Of a stretch of DNA of 64,000 nt, positions 33,560 to 43,534 are shown one piece after another. The number at the start of each line of letters is the position of its first letter. Positions within the stretch are counted from its first letter, which is position 1. The stretch is taken from the NCBI GenBank assembly GCA_902595065.1, contig CACJOM010000002.1, positions 184,429 through 248,428 on the forward strand. Direction: 5' to 3'. The notes beneath the pieces are model-generated. The model made no database searches. It had not been told where the DNA came from and saw nothing but the letters and a program-made list of their open reading frames with translations. Source of the DNA: an uncultured SAR86 cluster bacterium (GTDB lineage: Bacteria > Pseudomonadota > Gammaproteobacteria > Magnimaribacterales > D2472). A program made the translations under genes and the position numbers.

Positions 33560-35863
33560 TTAAATACTTTGAGCCTCTTCTTTTCTATCAAAAACTTCTA
33601 CCTTGTCGCCAGGTCGAATATCCTTGTAGTTCTTGATGCCAACACCACATTCAGTGCCGGATTTAACTTCTCCGACATCATCTTTGAATCTTCTTAATGA
33701 ATCTAACTCGCCTTGATGAATTACAACATCATCTCTGAGAACTCTTACAGGCTTGCTTTTAAATATAGACCCTTCAATGACCGCGCATCCAGCTACTTGT
33801 CCAAATTTAGGAGAATTAAATACTTCAAGAACCTCAGCTGTTCCTACAATTTCTTCTTTAACAATTGGATCTAACAAACCACTTAATCTAGCCTTAACTT
33901 CATCTATTAATTCATAAATAATGCTGTGATAAGAAAGAACTAGCTCTTCACCTTCAACAATCTTTTTCGCAGCATTGTCTGAACGAACATTAAATCCTAG
34001 GATAATCGACTCTGTAGCTAGAGCTAGGTTTGCATCTGATTCGGAGATACCTCCAACACCTGAAGCAACTACTTTAATGGATGCATCATCATTGCCGATA
34101 TCAGCTAATGCCGCCACAATCGCTTCAGAGGTACCCGCAACATCTGATTTTAATATGACATTAAGAACTTTTTTGTCTGACTGACCCATTGACTCAAATA
34201 TATTCCCAATGCTTTCATCTCTCTGTTTTAGTACTTTTCGATCTTTAAGTTTGTTTTCCCTAAATTCCGCTATTTCACGTGCTTCTTTATCATTCTTCAC
34301 TACTTGGAAAGTTTCACCTGCATCAGGAACACTGCTTAGACCCAATATCTCTACAGCAAATGAAGGTTCAGCAGATTTTAATGTACTTCCATCAGAGCCA
34401 ATTATGCTTTTTACTTTTCCAACTGCAGAGCCGCAAACAACCATATCTCCAACTTTCAGTGTGCCGTTTTGAACAAGCAAAGTAGCAACAGCTCCTCTAA
34501 ATTTATCTAACTCAGACTCAATAACAACTCCTTGAGCTTGCCCCTCATAGTGAGCCTTAAGTTCTAAAAGCTCAGACTCTAGAACTACGGCTTCAAGCAG
34601 CTTATCAACTCCGTCACCATTTAATGCAGAAACTGGAACCATTTGAATATTTCCACCCCAATCCTCTGGAGTTAAATCTTTTGCAGCTAAATCTCCTTTA
34701 ATCCTCTCTACATCTGCACCCTGAAGGTCCATTTTGTTAATCGCAACAACAATCGAAACATCAGCAGCTTTAGCGTGATTAATGGCTTCTTCTGTTTGTG
34801 GCATAACTCCGTCATTTGCAGCTACAACTAAAATTACAACGTCGGTTGTATTAGCTCCTCTAGCTCTCATCGAGGAAAATGCTGCATGACCAGGAGTATC
34901 TATAAAAGTAATGACAGATTCACCAACCGGTACTTGGTATGCTCCAATGTGTTGAGTAATTCCGCCAGCCTCTCCATCAACAACTTTAGTCTTGCGAATA
35001 AAATCAAGTAAAGTTGTCTTTCCGTGATCAACATGGCCCATGACAGTTATAACGGGTGCTCTTGTTTTAGGAGTATCTGAATAATTTATGTTGCCGATAA
35101 TCTCATCTTCTACGGATGAATCACTCAATGGAATTCCATTATGACCTAACTCTTCTGCAACTAAGATACCAGTTTCTTGATCTATAGAATCATTGATTGA
35201 TGCCGCAACCCCCATGCTCATTAGGACTTTGACGACTTCCCCGCCTTTAATAAACATTAGCTTAGCCAATTCACCAACCTGAATCATTTCTGGCACTTCT
35301 ATATCTCGCTTGATGAATTCAGCAGGCTTTGCAAATTGGTGCTCAGTGCCCTCACTAAAACTAGTTTCTCTTCGAGAATAGTCCCTGGCAGCACGAGATA
35401 ATTGATCTTTAATATTTACTCTTGGTTGAGGTTTTTGTTGGTTAGCTCTTTTTTGCTGTTGTGCTTTCTTTGCAGATTGTTGTTGTTCTTGTTTTAAACG
35501 AATAGCCTCCTTAATTTGATCTTCCCTTTTTTGCTGCTGTTCTTTCAAGTTTTCAGCAGCTGCTTGCCTTTTTGCCTCAATGTTATCTGAAAGACCTTCA
35601 GATGAGCTAGGAGCGGAAGTGGTAGGCTGAGAGAGCGTACCCTTTGACTTAACTGTTACTCCTCCACTACTTGTAGATGAAGAAACGGAGGAAGATCCAG
35701 AGCTTTTTCGCTCTTTTAATGATTTAAGTATCGCTAATTTATCTGCAGGAGTTATTTCATCTGAAGCTTTACTATGTGAAAGCCCAGCTGCCTTCATTCT
35801 CTCCAATAAAGCATCATCCTTAATTTTTAAGGTTTTTGCGAAATCTTTTACTGTAAGTCCCAA
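33560..35863 (-). CDS. infB: translation initiation factor IF-2
   Basis: GTPase that brings fMet-tRNA to the 30S subunit. 767 aa (E. coli 890). Domain order: N-terminal IF2-N fold (1-50), a low-complexity Ser/Gln/Lys-rich linker (about 55-160, with long charged helix), second IF2-N, G domain with GHVDHGKTTLLD (G1), DTPGHAAF (G3), NKMD (G4), then domains II, III and IV (fMet-tRNA binding, FNSPKFGQVAGCAVIEG). Start is TTG at 35863, with GGAAG 8 nt upstream and no ATG nearby. Follows nusA after 19 nt. Confidence 0.97.
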   Translation of the reverse strand: MGLTVKDFAKTLKIKDDALLERMKAAGLSHSKASDEITPADKLAILKSLKERKSSGSSSVSSSTSSGGVTVKSKGTLSQPTTSAPSSSEGLSDNIEAKRQAAAENLKEQQQKREDQIKEAIRLKQEQQQSAKKAQQQKRANQQKPQPRVNIKDQLSRAARDYSRRETSFSEGTEHQFAKPAEFIKRDIEVPEMIQVGELAKLMFIKGGEVVKVLMSMGVAASINDSIDQETGILVAEELGHNGIPLSDSSVEDEIIGNINYSDTPKTRAPVITVMGHVDHGKTTLLDFIRKTKVVDGEAGGITQHIGAYQVPVGESVITFIDTPGHAAFSSMRARGANTTDVVILVVAANDGVMPQTEEAINHAKAADVSIVVAINKMDLQGADVERIKGDLAAKDLTPEDWGGNIQMVPVSALNGDGVDKLLEAVVLESELLELKAHYEGQAQGVVIESELDKFRGAVATLLVQNGTLKVGDMVVCGSAVGKVKSIIGSDGSTLKSAEPSFAVEILGLSSVPDAGETFQVVKNDKEAREIAEFRENKLKDRKVLKQRDESIGNIFESMGQSDKKVLNVILKSDVAGTSEAIVAALADIGNDDASIKVVASGVGGISESDANLALATESIILGFNVRSDNAAKKIVEGEELVLSYHSIIYELIDEVKARLSGLLDPIVKEEIVGTAEVLEVFNSPKFGQVAGCAVIEGSIFKSKPVRVLRDDVVIHQGELDSLRRFKDDVGEVKSGTECGVGIKNYKDIRPGDKVEVFDRKEEAQSI

Positions 35864-35882
35864 AGTAATAACTTCCTATTAT

Positions 35883-37346
35883 TTAATTAAACCAGCTTTC
35901 TCTAGCTTTCATTATAATATCTGCTGCCTTCTTTTCAGTGATCTCAATAATATCTTGAAGCTCATCAACAGCTAACTCTGCAATATCATCTTTACTTTTT
36001 AGTGCATTAGAAACAAGAGTTTCAACCTCTTCTTCAGTAAAGCCTAGTTCTGTGAGTGATTCTAAATTTGATTCTTCTTGAGTAATCTCGCCCATGGCTT
36101 CCATCAAGGCAGCATCTGCAGCTGCAGCTTTAATTTCCTCGGCTCTTGCTGAGTCTATTTCCATGGCTGAAGTTAGCTTTTCATCTTCAGCATAAGCAAC
36201 ATCATCAAAAGTTAGAAATCCAGTTCTTATTAAAGCTTCTGCCTCGTTTTCGTCAATGCTTAAATTATCCATAAGCTTAGCTTGAAATTCTGCCTCCACA
36301 ACCCTCTCTTTTGCTTCTGCTTCATTGCTACTAATGATATTTAATTCCCAACCTACAAGTCTGGATGCTAGTCGGATATTTTGACCTCTTGAACCAATAG
36401 CGAGAGCTAAATTTTCTTCATTTACTGCAAGTTCCATTGAGCGGGAATCCTCATCCATAACAATAGATTCAACTTTTGCAGGAGCAAGGGAATTGATTAC
36501 CATTTGAGCAGGATTATCATCGTAAATAATTATATCTATTCTTTCATTTGCAAGCTCACCAGAAACTGACTGAACTCTTGAGCCTCGCATTCCTACGCAA
36601 GCTCCTACAGGATCAATTCTTCCATCATTTGTTTTAACAGTAATTTTTGATCTTGAGCCAGCATCTCGAGCAATTCCCCTTATTTCAATAATATCTTCAT
36701 TGATTTCAGGGACTTCAATTCTAAATAACTCTGTTACCATCTCAGGGCATGTTCTGCTTAACATTAGCTGAGAACCCCTGCCTTCAATCTCTTTAATTTG
36801 AAGTACGGCTCTCATCCTATCATTAATTTTGTATATCTCACCTGGCAGTAATTGATCTCTAGGAAGAATTGCTTCAATGTCATTTCCAATATCAACAATA
36901 ATATTATCCCTTGTTACCCTTTTTACAGTACCGTTCATCAAGGAGTTATCTTGAGATTTAAACTTGGCTACAATTGTGTCTCTTTCGGCTTCACGAACCT
37001 TTTGCATCATGACTTGACGGGCTGCCTGAGTTTCAATTCTTCCAAAAACAATATTATCTACATCTTTAGAAAATGTATCTCCAATATTCATTTTAGACTC
37101 CGTCTCCGTAATATGCGTTTCCTTATGAAAGTCTTCAGAGTTTTCATCTTCTACAAGCCAATGCCTGTGAGTAGAGTATTCTCCTGAAGCCCTGTCAATC
37201 GAAACAGATATATCTGCATCTTCATGAAAATGTCTCAGAGATGCGCTTGCAATTGCTGTCTCTAAAGCTCCAAAAATTATCCCTTCTTCAATTCCCTTCT
37301 CGTTAGAAACAGATTCAACTACTGCTAAAATTTCAATGCTTTCCAT
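35883..37346 (-). CDS. nusA: transcription termination/antitermination protein NusA
   Basis: RNA-polymerase-associated factor for pausing, termination and antitermination. 487 aa (E. coli 495). N-terminal polymerase-binding domain (1-130), S1 domain (about 135-200, MNGTVKRVTRDNIIVDIG), KH1 and KH2 (DPVGACVGMRGSRVQSV and LAIGSRGQNIRLAS), and two C-terminal helix-hairpin-helix acidic repeats (about 350-487). Its ATG overlaps the rimP stop by one base (TAATG), as expected for the conserved rimP-nusA-infB operon. Confidence 0.97.
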   Translation of the reverse strand: MESIEILAVVESVSNEKGIEEGIIFGALETAIASASLRHFHEDADISVSIDRASGEYSTHRHWLVEDENSEDFHKETHITETESKMNIGDTFSKDVDNIVFGRIETQAARQVMMQKVREAERDTIVAKFKSQDNSLMNGTVKRVTRDNIIVDIGNDIEAILPRDQLLPGEIYKINDRMRAVLQIKEIEGRGSQLMLSRTCPEMVTELFRIEVPEINEDIIEIRGIARDAGSRSKITVKTNDGRIDPVGACVGMRGSRVQSVSGELANERIDIIIYDDNPAQMVINSLAPAKVESIVMDEDSRSMELAVNEENLALAIGSRGQNIRLASRLVGWELNIISSNEAEAKERVVEAEFQAKLMDNLSIDENEAEALIRTGFLTFDDVAYAEDEKLTSAMEIDSARAEEIKAAAADAALMEAMGEITQEESNLESLTELGFTEEEVETLVSNALKSKDDIAELAVDELQDIIEITEKKAADIIMKARESWFN

Positions 37347-37822
37347 TATTTATTTACCCTCATAAGTTCCTCAAAATCTGGTTTTAATCTACATAGATCA
37401 AGATCTAAGAAATTTAAACTCATTTTTTCTTCTCCACAATGAAATAAAATTTCATCTTCATTTACATCTATAAGCTTAGCTACAAGACTTTTTTTACCAT
37501 TTTTCATTTCTCTTAACTTCAAATCAAATTCCTCTTTAAGAAACGCAGATAGCTGTTCAGCTTTAAAAAACTTTCTATCTATACCTGGTGTAGATACCTC
37601 TAAAACATAATCCTGATCTAGAAATGTATCATTTAGAGCAAGCTCATAGTTAAGATCCTGTGCCACCTTTTCACAATCCTCAATGGTTGCACCAGAAATA
37701 GCATCAATATAGACCCTGATCGTAGGTCTTTTTTTACCTCTTAATAACTCCACACCCCAAAGCTCACAACCGTGAGATGTTACAACAGGCTTAATGACAT
37801 CTTCAATTTCTTCTATTCTCAT
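37346..37822 (-). CDS. rimP: ribosome maturation factor RimP
   Basis: 30S assembly factor. 158 aa (E. coli 150). MRIEEIEDVIKPVVTSHGCELWGVELLRGKKRPTIRVY-type N-terminal domain followed by VSTPGIDRKFFK and an SH3-like C-terminal domain. The open frame runs further upstream to 37993, but that would translate straight through the tRNA-fMet gene; the ATG at 37822 gives the family N-terminus. It heads rimP-nusA-infB-rbfA-truB-rpsO-pnp and follows tRNA-fMet (metY in E. coli). Confidence 0.94.
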   Translation of the reverse strand: MRIEEIEDVIKPVVTSHGCELWGVELLRGKKRPTIRVYIDAISGATIEDCEKVAQDLNYELALNDTFLDQDYVLEVSTPGIDRKFFKAEQLSAFLKEEFDLKLREMKNGKKSLVAKLIDVNEDEILFHCGEEKMSLNFLDLDLCRLKPDFEELMRVNK

Positions 37823-37872
37823 ATCTCTAAAAATAAAAATGGGGCTATTGCCCCAGTTCGTATCTAATTTAC

Positions 37873-37949
<77 letters not shown>

Positions 37950-37965
37950 TCGCAGAGGAATAGAG

Positions 37966-37993
37966 TGTATAGAAAGCAAGCACTTAAGGTCAA
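37966..37993 (-). promoter_or_regulatory. sigma-70 promoter of tRNA-fMet/rimP-nusA-infB
   Basis: Minus strand TTGACC (37993-37988), 16-nt spacer, TATACA (37971-37966; TATACACT), then 16 nt to the mature tRNA 5' end. Both hexamers are close to consensus, and an overlapping TTGACT lies 5 nt further upstream. It would drive metY and, by read-through, the rimP-to-pnp cluster. Confidence 0.6.
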
Positions 37994-38030
37994 GTCAATT
38001 TAAATTTATTTAAGCAATAAAATTTTAACT

Positions 38031-38039
38031 TGTTATAAT
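38031..38039 (+). promoter_or_regulatory. extended -10 promoter of tRNA-Leu(GAG)
   Basis: TGTTATAAT on the plus strand is a perfect extended -10 (TGnTATAAT) ending 11 nt before the tRNA-Leu 5' end. No good -35 is seen, as is usual for extended -10 promoters. It shows that the inverted tRNA-Leu has its own transcription signal. Confidence 0.6.
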
Positions 38040-38049
38040 TCTTCACCTT

Positions 38050-38136
38050 GCCGAAGTGGTGGAATTGGTAGACACGCTAGCTTGAGGGGTTAGTGAGCGA
38101 AAGCTCGTGCGGGTTCAAGTCCCGCTTTCGGCACCA
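38050..38136 (+). tRNA. tRNA-Leu (anticodon GAG)
   Basis: 87-nt class II tRNA with CCA: acceptor GCCGAAG/TTTCGGC (last pair G.U), D-arm TGGTGGAATTGGTAGACA, anticodon stem CTAGC/GTTAG with loop TTGAGGG (GAG), long variable arm GTGAGCGAAAGCTCGT with a GAGC/GCTC stem, and T-arm GCGGG-TTCAAGT-CCCGC. Same isoacceptor as leuU, which in E. coli lies between secG and metY, but here it is on the plus strand, opposite to both neighbours. Confidence 0.97.
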
Positions 38137-38153
38137 AAAATGATTATAAAATA

Positions 38154-38459
38154 TTACTCTACTGGAATTTCAGTTGTTTTTGTTGCTTCTTGAATTTCTT
38201 CATCGGTAAACAAGACTTCAGTATTAGCATTTTTTAACAAGACGGCTTGAGCTAAATTTAATATCAAAAAAAGAGTAGCAATAAATGCAGTCAGTTTACC
38301 AAGAAAATTTGAAGGTCCTACCGCACCAAACATTGAATTTGAAGATCCTCCACCAAAAGCTGAACCAAGGTCAGATCCCTTGCCCTGCTGCAAAATTACT
38401 AACACAATTAATACAATTGCTAGGATTATGCAGGTAATTTTTATTGCTGTAATAATCAT
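38154..38459 (-). CDS. secG: protein-export membrane protein SecG
   Basis: Small subunit of the SecYEG translocon. 101 aa with two membrane helices (about 3-23 and 50-72) joined by the typical VILQQGKGSDLGSAFGGGSSNSMFG loop. The C-terminal 25 residues are acidic. It starts 2 nt after the tpiA stop; glmM-tpiA-secG-tRNA order as in Pseudomonas. Its 3' end lies 17 nt from the convergent tRNA-Leu. Confidence 0.96.
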   Translation of the reverse strand: MIITAIKITCIILAIVLIVLVILQQGKGSDLGSAFGGGSSNSMFGAVGPSNFLGKLTAFIATLFLILNLAQAVLLKNANTEVLFTDEEIQEATKTTEIPVE

Positions 38460-38461
38460 TT

Positions 38462-39214
38462 TTATACCCTTAATTCGTTAAATACATTTGCAATTAAAGC
38501 AAACTCTTTTCCATCTAATGAGGCTCCACCTATTAATGCCCCGTCAATATTTTGTTGCTCAAACAAAGATGATGCATTTGTGAAGTTTACACTTCCTCCA
38601 TACAAAACTGATTTTAAACCGATTTTTGGAAAATGAGATTGTACTACATCTTTAATCATTTCATGAACTGAATTTATTTCATCCGGATTTGGTGTTTTGC
38701 CAGATCCAATGGCCCAAACAGGCTCATAGGCAATAACTAATGAACTCAACTCATCTGCACCCTCAAGAGCTTCAATAATTTGATGCTTTAGCACCTTAAA
38801 AGTAGTATTGTTTTGATTCTCTTCTATTGACTCTCCAACGCATAAGATTGGAACCAAAGAGTTTCTATCTGCTTGAATTAATTTCTGACAAATCATCTGA
38901 TTGGTTTCATGGAACAATATTCGTCTTTCGGAGTGACCTATTATGCTAAATTCACATCCCAGATCTTTTATCATTGAAGCAGAAATCTCTCCAGTTCGTG
39001 CACCTGTTTCCTGAAAATCTATATTTTGGCAACCAATCATTACATCATAATCAGCAAATACACTCTTTAAATGATCTATATACAAAGAAGCTGGCGCAAT
39101 ACCCAAAGAAGAAAAATTATTGCCTTTGAAATTACTTAAAAATTCAAGCGCCCATTGAGAATTAAACTCTTTGGAACCATTGAGTTTCCAATTTGCTACT
39201 AAACAAAGTGGCAT
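38462..39214 (-). CDS. tpiA: triosephosphate isomerase
   Basis: Glycolytic interconversion of dihydroxyacetone phosphate and glyceraldehyde 3-phosphate. 250 aa (E. coli 255). Active-site residues Lys10 (ANWKLNG), His94 (GHSERR) and Glu164 (AYEPVWAIGSG) are all present, plus the phosphate-binding GGSV and GALIGGASL loops. Positioned between glmM and secG, spacing 2-3 nt on both sides. Confidence 0.98.
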   Translation of the reverse strand: MPLCLVANWKLNGSKEFNSQWALEFLSNFKGNNFSSLGIAPASLYIDHLKSVFADYDVMIGCQNIDFQETGARTGEISASMIKDLGCEFSIIGHSERRILFHETNQMICQKLIQADRNSLVPILCVGESIEENQNNTTFKVLKHQIIEALEGADELSSLVIAYEPVWAIGSGKTPNPDEINSVHEMIKDVVQSHFPKIGLKSVLYGGSVNFTNASSLFEQQNIDGALIGGASLDGKEFALIANVFNELRV

Positions 39215-39217
39215 GAG

Positions 39218-40534
39218 TTATTTTTTAAACATTTCTGCAATATCACTTGCATATTTACTTGCTGTTATCTCGTCATCTGATTCAACCATTACTCTTATCT
39301 TGCTCTCAGTTCCAGATGGCCTAACTAAAACTCTTCCAACTGTGAGATCAGATTCAACCTCTTTTAACTTTTTTTGAATATCGGCATCTGAGAAAATATC
39401 TTTATTCTCAACTTCTATATTTATATTAATTTGGGGCATTTTTTTGTAATTGGATAGAACATCTTCTGGGTCTTTTTCTAAGATTAATAAAGAAGATATA
39501 ACTTTTAATGCAGCAATTGTTCCGTCTCCTGTGCTTACCAAGTCTCGGCATATAATATGACCTGAGGGTTCGCCTCCAAGCATCCAGCCTTCTTTTTGCA
39601 ACATCTTGCTTACGTACTTATCTCCTACATCAGCCCTTTTAAACTTATATCCTAATTTTTTTATACCTTCTTCAAAACCAAGATTGGTCATTGCAGTTCC
39701 TACTATTCCAGACCATGGACCAGTTCTATTAGGGTTAGCGAAGGCTAGAATATACATAATATCGTCACCATCTAAAATGTTGCCTTTTCTGTCTATCAAG
39801 ACAACACGATCTCCATCTCCATCAAGGGCAATACCATAATCTGCTCTTTGTTTAATGACTTCTTCTTGAGCTCTTCTAGGATTGGTAGAGCCACATTCAT
39901 GGTTGATATTGTATCCATCTGGCTCAGTTCCTATTGTAATTACTTCTGCTCCTAACTCCCTGAAAATTGAAGGGCTAACCTTGTAACAAGCTCCATTAGC
40001 ACAGTCTATAACTATTCTTAATGATTCAAATGAGACATCAGGAGGGACTGTAGACTTGCAGAACTCAATGTATCTATCTCCCGACTCATCAAATCTTTGA
40101 GCTTTACCCAGTTCAGCAGTTTTTACCGGCTTCAAGTCTCCAGCAAGAAGATTCTCTATTTTTTTTTCAGCCTCTTTAGAGATTTTTTCACCAGTTCCAG
40201 CAAATAACTTAATTCCATTATCTAGATAGTTGTTATGCGATGCACTAATCACTAGCCCAAACTGATTCCTTAATGAGCGTGTTAAATACGCAACCCCAGG
40301 CGTAGGCAAAGGACCAAGCAGTCTTACGTTTACTCCAGCAGCAATAAAACCAGCTTGCAAGGCGGATTCAAGCATATAACCTGAAACACGAGTATCTTTG
40401 CCAATTAAAACTGTATCCCAGCCCATTTCTTTTAGTATTACTCCAGCTGCATGCCCTATTCTTAAGCAAACCTCAGGTGTAATCTTAGATTCGACTGGAC
40501 CTCGAATCCCATCAGTACCAAATTTTATAGTCAT
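39218..40534 (-). CDS. glmM: phosphoglucosamine mutase
   Basis: Converts glucosamine 6-phosphate to glucosamine 1-phosphate for peptidoglycan and LPS. 438 aa (E. coli 445). Catalytic phosphoserine Ser99 in VISASHNNYLDNG (E. coli Ser102), the metal-binding DGDGDR loop, the sugar-binding GGEPSGH motif and the C-terminal RPSGTESKIRVMVE phosphate loop. folP, normally between ftsH and glmM, is missing. Confidence 0.98.
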   Translation of the reverse strand: MTIKFGTDGIRGPVESKITPEVCLRIGHAAGVILKEMGWDTVLIGKDTRVSGYMLESALQAGFIAAGVNVRLLGPLPTPGVAYLTRSLRNQFGLVISASHNNYLDNGIKLFAGTGEKISKEAEKKIENLLAGDLKPVKTAELGKAQRFDESGDRYIEFCKSTVPPDVSFESLRIVIDCANGACYKVSPSIFRELGAEVITIGTEPDGYNINHECGSTNPRRAQEEVIKQRADYGIALDGDGDRVVLIDRKGNILDGDDIMYILAFANPNRTGPWSGIVGTAMTNLGFEEGIKKLGYKFKRADVGDKYVSKMLQKEGWMLGGEPSGHIICRDLVSTGDGTIAALKVISSLLILEKDPEDVLSNYKKMPQININIEVENKDIFSDADIQKKLKEVESDLTVGRVLVRPSGTESKIRVMVESDDEITASKYASDIAEMFKK

Positions 40535-40543
40535 GGAAAAAGA

Positions 40544-42457
40544 TTATAACTCTTCTGCAGGACCCTTTATGGAAGTTTTTTTAGATGTTTTGTTCTTTGG
40601 AGCTTTTGGTTCATCCCAATCTTTAGGAGCTCTAGGTTTAGCACCAGCCATAATGTCATCTATTTGATCTGAATCAATGGTTTCATAGGTCAACAGTGAT
40701 TCAGCCATGGTATGTAATTTATCAAGATTGTCCTTTAGCAGCTTGGTAGCTTTTTTATAATTTGTATCTATTATTTTCTTTACCTCAAGATCAATACTGT
40801 TTGATGTCTCTCCACCAATACCTTTAGGAGCCATAGATGCGGACCTACCAAGAAATGGGCTTGAATCATCCTCGCCATATTTCAAAGGCCCCAAATCAGA
40901 TAAACCCCACTTTGTTACCATATTAGTTGCAATTCCAGTTGCCACTTCAATATCATTGGATGCGCCGGTTGTTATACCATCTTTTCCATTAATAATTTCT
41001 TCTGCGATTCTTCCACCAAAAAGTGCAGCTATCCTGCTATGAAGATACTGCTTGCTTTGCATATATCTGTCTTCTTCAGGCAAAAACATTGTAACTCCAA
41101 GTGCTCTTCCTCTTGGGATAATTGTTACCTTATATACAGGATCATGCTCGGGACTTAATCTACCGACAATCGCATGCCCAGCTTCATGATAGGCAGTAAT
41201 TCTTTTTTGCTCATCAGTCATAATCATAGATTTACGCTCTGGGCCCATCATAATTTTATCTTTGGCTAGATCTAAATGACTTTGATCAACTTTTTTATCG
41301 CCATATCTCGCAGCAAACAAAGCAGCTTCATTAATTAGATTAGCTAAATCTGCTCCTGAAAAACCCGGCGTTCCTCTTGCAATCACCAATGCATCAACAT
41401 CCTTAGAAAGTGGAACTTTTTTCATATGAACTTTTAGAATTTGCTCTCTACCTCTTAAATCAGGCAAATCTACAACAACCTGCCTATCAAAACGCCCAGG
41501 TCTCAGCAAGGCAGGATCCAGAACGTCAGGTCTATTTGTAGCTGCAACAACAATCACGCCATCATTACCATCAAAACCATCCATCTCAACGAGCAACTGA
41601 TTTAATGTTTGCTCTCTTTCATCATGTCCACCACCCATGCCTGCACCTCTGTGACGACCTACTGCGTCAATCTCATCGATAAAAACAATACAGGGTGAAT
41701 TCTTCTGAGCTTGCTCAAACATGTCTCTAACTCTTGATGCTCCAACACCGACAAACATTTCAACAAAGTCTGAGCCAGATATGGAGAAAAATGGAACCTT
41801 AGCTTCACCGGCAATAGCTCTTGCTAAAAGTGTTTTACCAGTTCCTGGAGGGCCTACCATCAAAACACCTCTAGGTATTTTACCGCCTAGTTTTTGAAAT
41901 TTGGTTGGATCTCTTAAAAAATCAACTAGCTCTTGAACATCTTGCTTAGCCTCTTCACAACCAGCAACATCCTCGAAAGTGGTAGTAACTTTTCCGCCTT
42001 CCATTAATTTTGCTTTGCTCTTACCAAATGCCATTGGCCCGCCCCTTCCCGACATGCCACCTTGCATTTGTCGCATAAAAAAGAAAAATATTCCTAAAAG
42101 GAGAAGGATAGGGAAAGCTCCAACTAGAAGCTGAGACCATATTGAAGGCTGCTCAACACTTTCAAATACAGTAATAACTCCATGCTCTTCAATTGCATTA
42201 TCAACAGACTCATCTCTTTTGTATATTGGATGACGCGTTTCAAATCTTGTGCCATCAAGGCGTTCGCCAAAAATAGTCATTTGATCACCTTTATATACAA
42301 CCTTGGCAATACGATCTGAAAGAACTTCTTGTTTAAACTGACTGTATGAAATCATTTCCCTCTTTGAGGAAGAAGAATTTTCTACATTATTAAATATAAA
42401 TATTAAGGCTGAGCCTAATAAAACCCATACTAATGCATTTTTAAAAACAGAATTCAT
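40544..42457 (-). CDS. ftsH: ATP-dependent zinc metalloprotease FtsH
   Basis: Membrane-bound AAA+ protease for quality control and LPS balance (LpxC turnover in E. coli). 637 aa (E. coli 644). Two membrane helices (about 6-24 and 106-127) flank a periplasmic domain; AAA module with Walker A GPPGTGKT (202-209), Walker B FIDEID and the SRH; zinc site HEAGH (424-428). The C-terminus is rich in Lys/Pro. ATGA overlap with rlmE upstream; glmM follows after 9 nt. Confidence 0.98.
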   Translation of the reverse strand: MNSVFKNALVWVLLGSALIFIFNNVENSSSSKREMISYSQFKQEVLSDRIAKVVYKGDQMTIFGERLDGTRFETRHPIYKRDESVDNAIEEHGVITVFESVEQPSIWSQLLVGAFPILLLLGIFFFFMRQMQGGMSGRGGPMAFGKSKAKLMEGGKVTTTFEDVAGCEEAKQDVQELVDFLRDPTKFQKLGGKIPRGVLMVGPPGTGKTLLARAIAGEAKVPFFSISGSDFVEMFVGVGASRVRDMFEQAQKNSPCIVFIDEIDAVGRHRGAGMGGGHDEREQTLNQLLVEMDGFDGNDGVIVVAATNRPDVLDPALLRPGRFDRQVVVDLPDLRGREQILKVHMKKVPLSKDVDALVIARGTPGFSGADLANLINEAALFAARYGDKKVDQSHLDLAKDKIMMGPERKSMIMTDEQKRITAYHEAGHAIVGRLSPEHDPVYKVTIIPRGRALGVTMFLPEEDRYMQSKQYLHSRIAALFGGRIAEEIINGKDGITTGASNDIEVATGIATNMVTKWGLSDLGPLKYGEDDSSPFLGRSASMAPKGIGGETSNSIDLEVKKIIDTNYKKATKLLKDNLDKLHTMAESLLTYETIDSDQIDDIMAGAKPRAPKDWDEPKAPKNKTSKKTSIKGPAEEL

Positions 42458-43026
42458 AGCGGCTTTTCTCCATATAAATAAATCTCTGCTGACTTGCTCT
42501 TTGAGGCAGCAGGTTTATAAGTTTGAACTAAATGGAAGCTCTTTTCCATTTCAGTTCTTAATTTTTTTAATAAACTATTTTGAAACGTTTTAATTACGAA
42601 TGACCCATTGCTCCTGCTTAAGTAACTCAAAGCGGTTTTAAGGGTAACAATATTTAATTCAAATATATTTTCTTCATCAACAGCTCTTATACCAGTTAAA
42701 TTTGGGGCTAAATCTGAAATAACAAGGTCAAATTTTGATTTAAGCGAGAAAATTTCTTCAATCTGATCAATGTTTGCAATGTCTTCTTGAAAGAATTCAA
42801 CATCCTGGATTGGGTCCATTGGCAAAAGATCAATTGCATAGACGCTTGATGATGGACTCATCGCTTTTATTAACTCAGACCAACCTCCCGGAGCAGAACC
42901 TATATCTAGGACTAAACTATTTTTTTTCAGGATTTTAGTTTTGGTTAAAATCTCTTCTAATTTAAATACTGCACGAGACCTAAGACCAAGCTTTTTAGCT
43001 TTTAACGCCCATGAATCAGCATGCAT
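42454..43026 (-). CDS. rlmE: 23S rRNA 2'-O-ribose U2552 methyltransferase
   Basis: RrmJ/FtsJ-type enzyme, 190 aa (E. coli 209, the difference being a shorter N-terminus). [17 protein letters not shown] contains the catalytic Lys, then the SAM motif [15 protein letters not shown], the catalytic Asp in [11 protein letters not shown], and FVIKTFQ with the second Lys. Its stop overlaps the ftsH start as ATGA. yhbY, normally between greA and rlmE, is absent. Confidence 0.96.
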   Translation of the reverse strand: MHADSWALKAKKLGLRSRAVFKLEEILTKTKILKKNSLVLDIGSAPGGWSELIKAMSPSSSVYAIDLLPMDPIQDVEFFQEDIANIDQIEEIFSLKSKFDLVISDLAPNLTGIRAVDEENIFELNIVTLKTALSYLSRSNGSFVIKTFQNSLLKKLRTEMEKSFHLVQTYKPAASKSKSAEIYLYGEKPL

Positions 43027-43031
43027 AGAAT

Positions 43032-43508
43032 TTAAAGATGCTGCACTTTTTCAATTTCAAGATCAATGGTGCCAGAGGGCGTAGATATTGAAACTTCATC
43101 TCCAACATTTTTTCCCATTAAGCCTTGAGCAATTGGTGTCTGAATAGATATCAAGCCTACTTTAGGATCAGATTCTAAATTACCAACAATTTTATAAGTA
43201 ATAGACTTATCATTGGTTAGGTCATATAAATCTATAGTTGCCCCAAAAACAACTCTACCCGTTTCAGGAATATCTTTTACATCTATAACTTGGGCATTAG
43301 CAAGGGCATGCTCTATTTCTTGAATTTTTGCCTCAATGAAACCTTGTTGCTCTTTTGCGGCATGATACTCAGCATTCTCCTTGAGATCACCATGAGCTCG
43401 AGCTTCTGCAATAGCTTGAGATATCTCAGGTCTATCTTTTGTCTTTAACTGTCGAAGCTTTTCAGCGAGATCTTTTTCACCTGCTTTTGTAATGGGGAGT
43501 TTGTCCAT
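43032..43508 (-). CDS. greA: transcription elongation factor GreA
   Basis: Rescues backtracked RNA polymerase by stimulating transcript cleavage. 158 aa, identical in length to E. coli. N-terminal coiled coil (about 10-75) with the tip acidic residues in the conserved [17 protein letters not shown] block, and the C-terminal FKBP-like domain with [12 protein letters not shown]. Lies between carB and rlmE as in Pseudomonas. Confidence 0.98.
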   Translation of the reverse strand: MDKLPITKAGEKDLAEKLRQLKTKDRPEISQAIAEARAHGDLKENAEYHAAKEQQGFIEAKIQEIEHALANAQVIDVKDIPETGRVVFGATIDLYDLTNDKSITYKIVGNLESDPKVGLISIQTPIAQGLMGKNVGDEVSISTPSGTIDLEIEKVQHL

Positions 43509-43534
43509 ACAGTCATTATATCAAATGTAAGAAG

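Noticed and set aside
33556..33591. Upstream TTG start for rbfA at 33591
   Set aside because: Adds 12 residues inside infB not seen in RbfA; the ATG at 33555 fits the family N-terminus and gene spacing.
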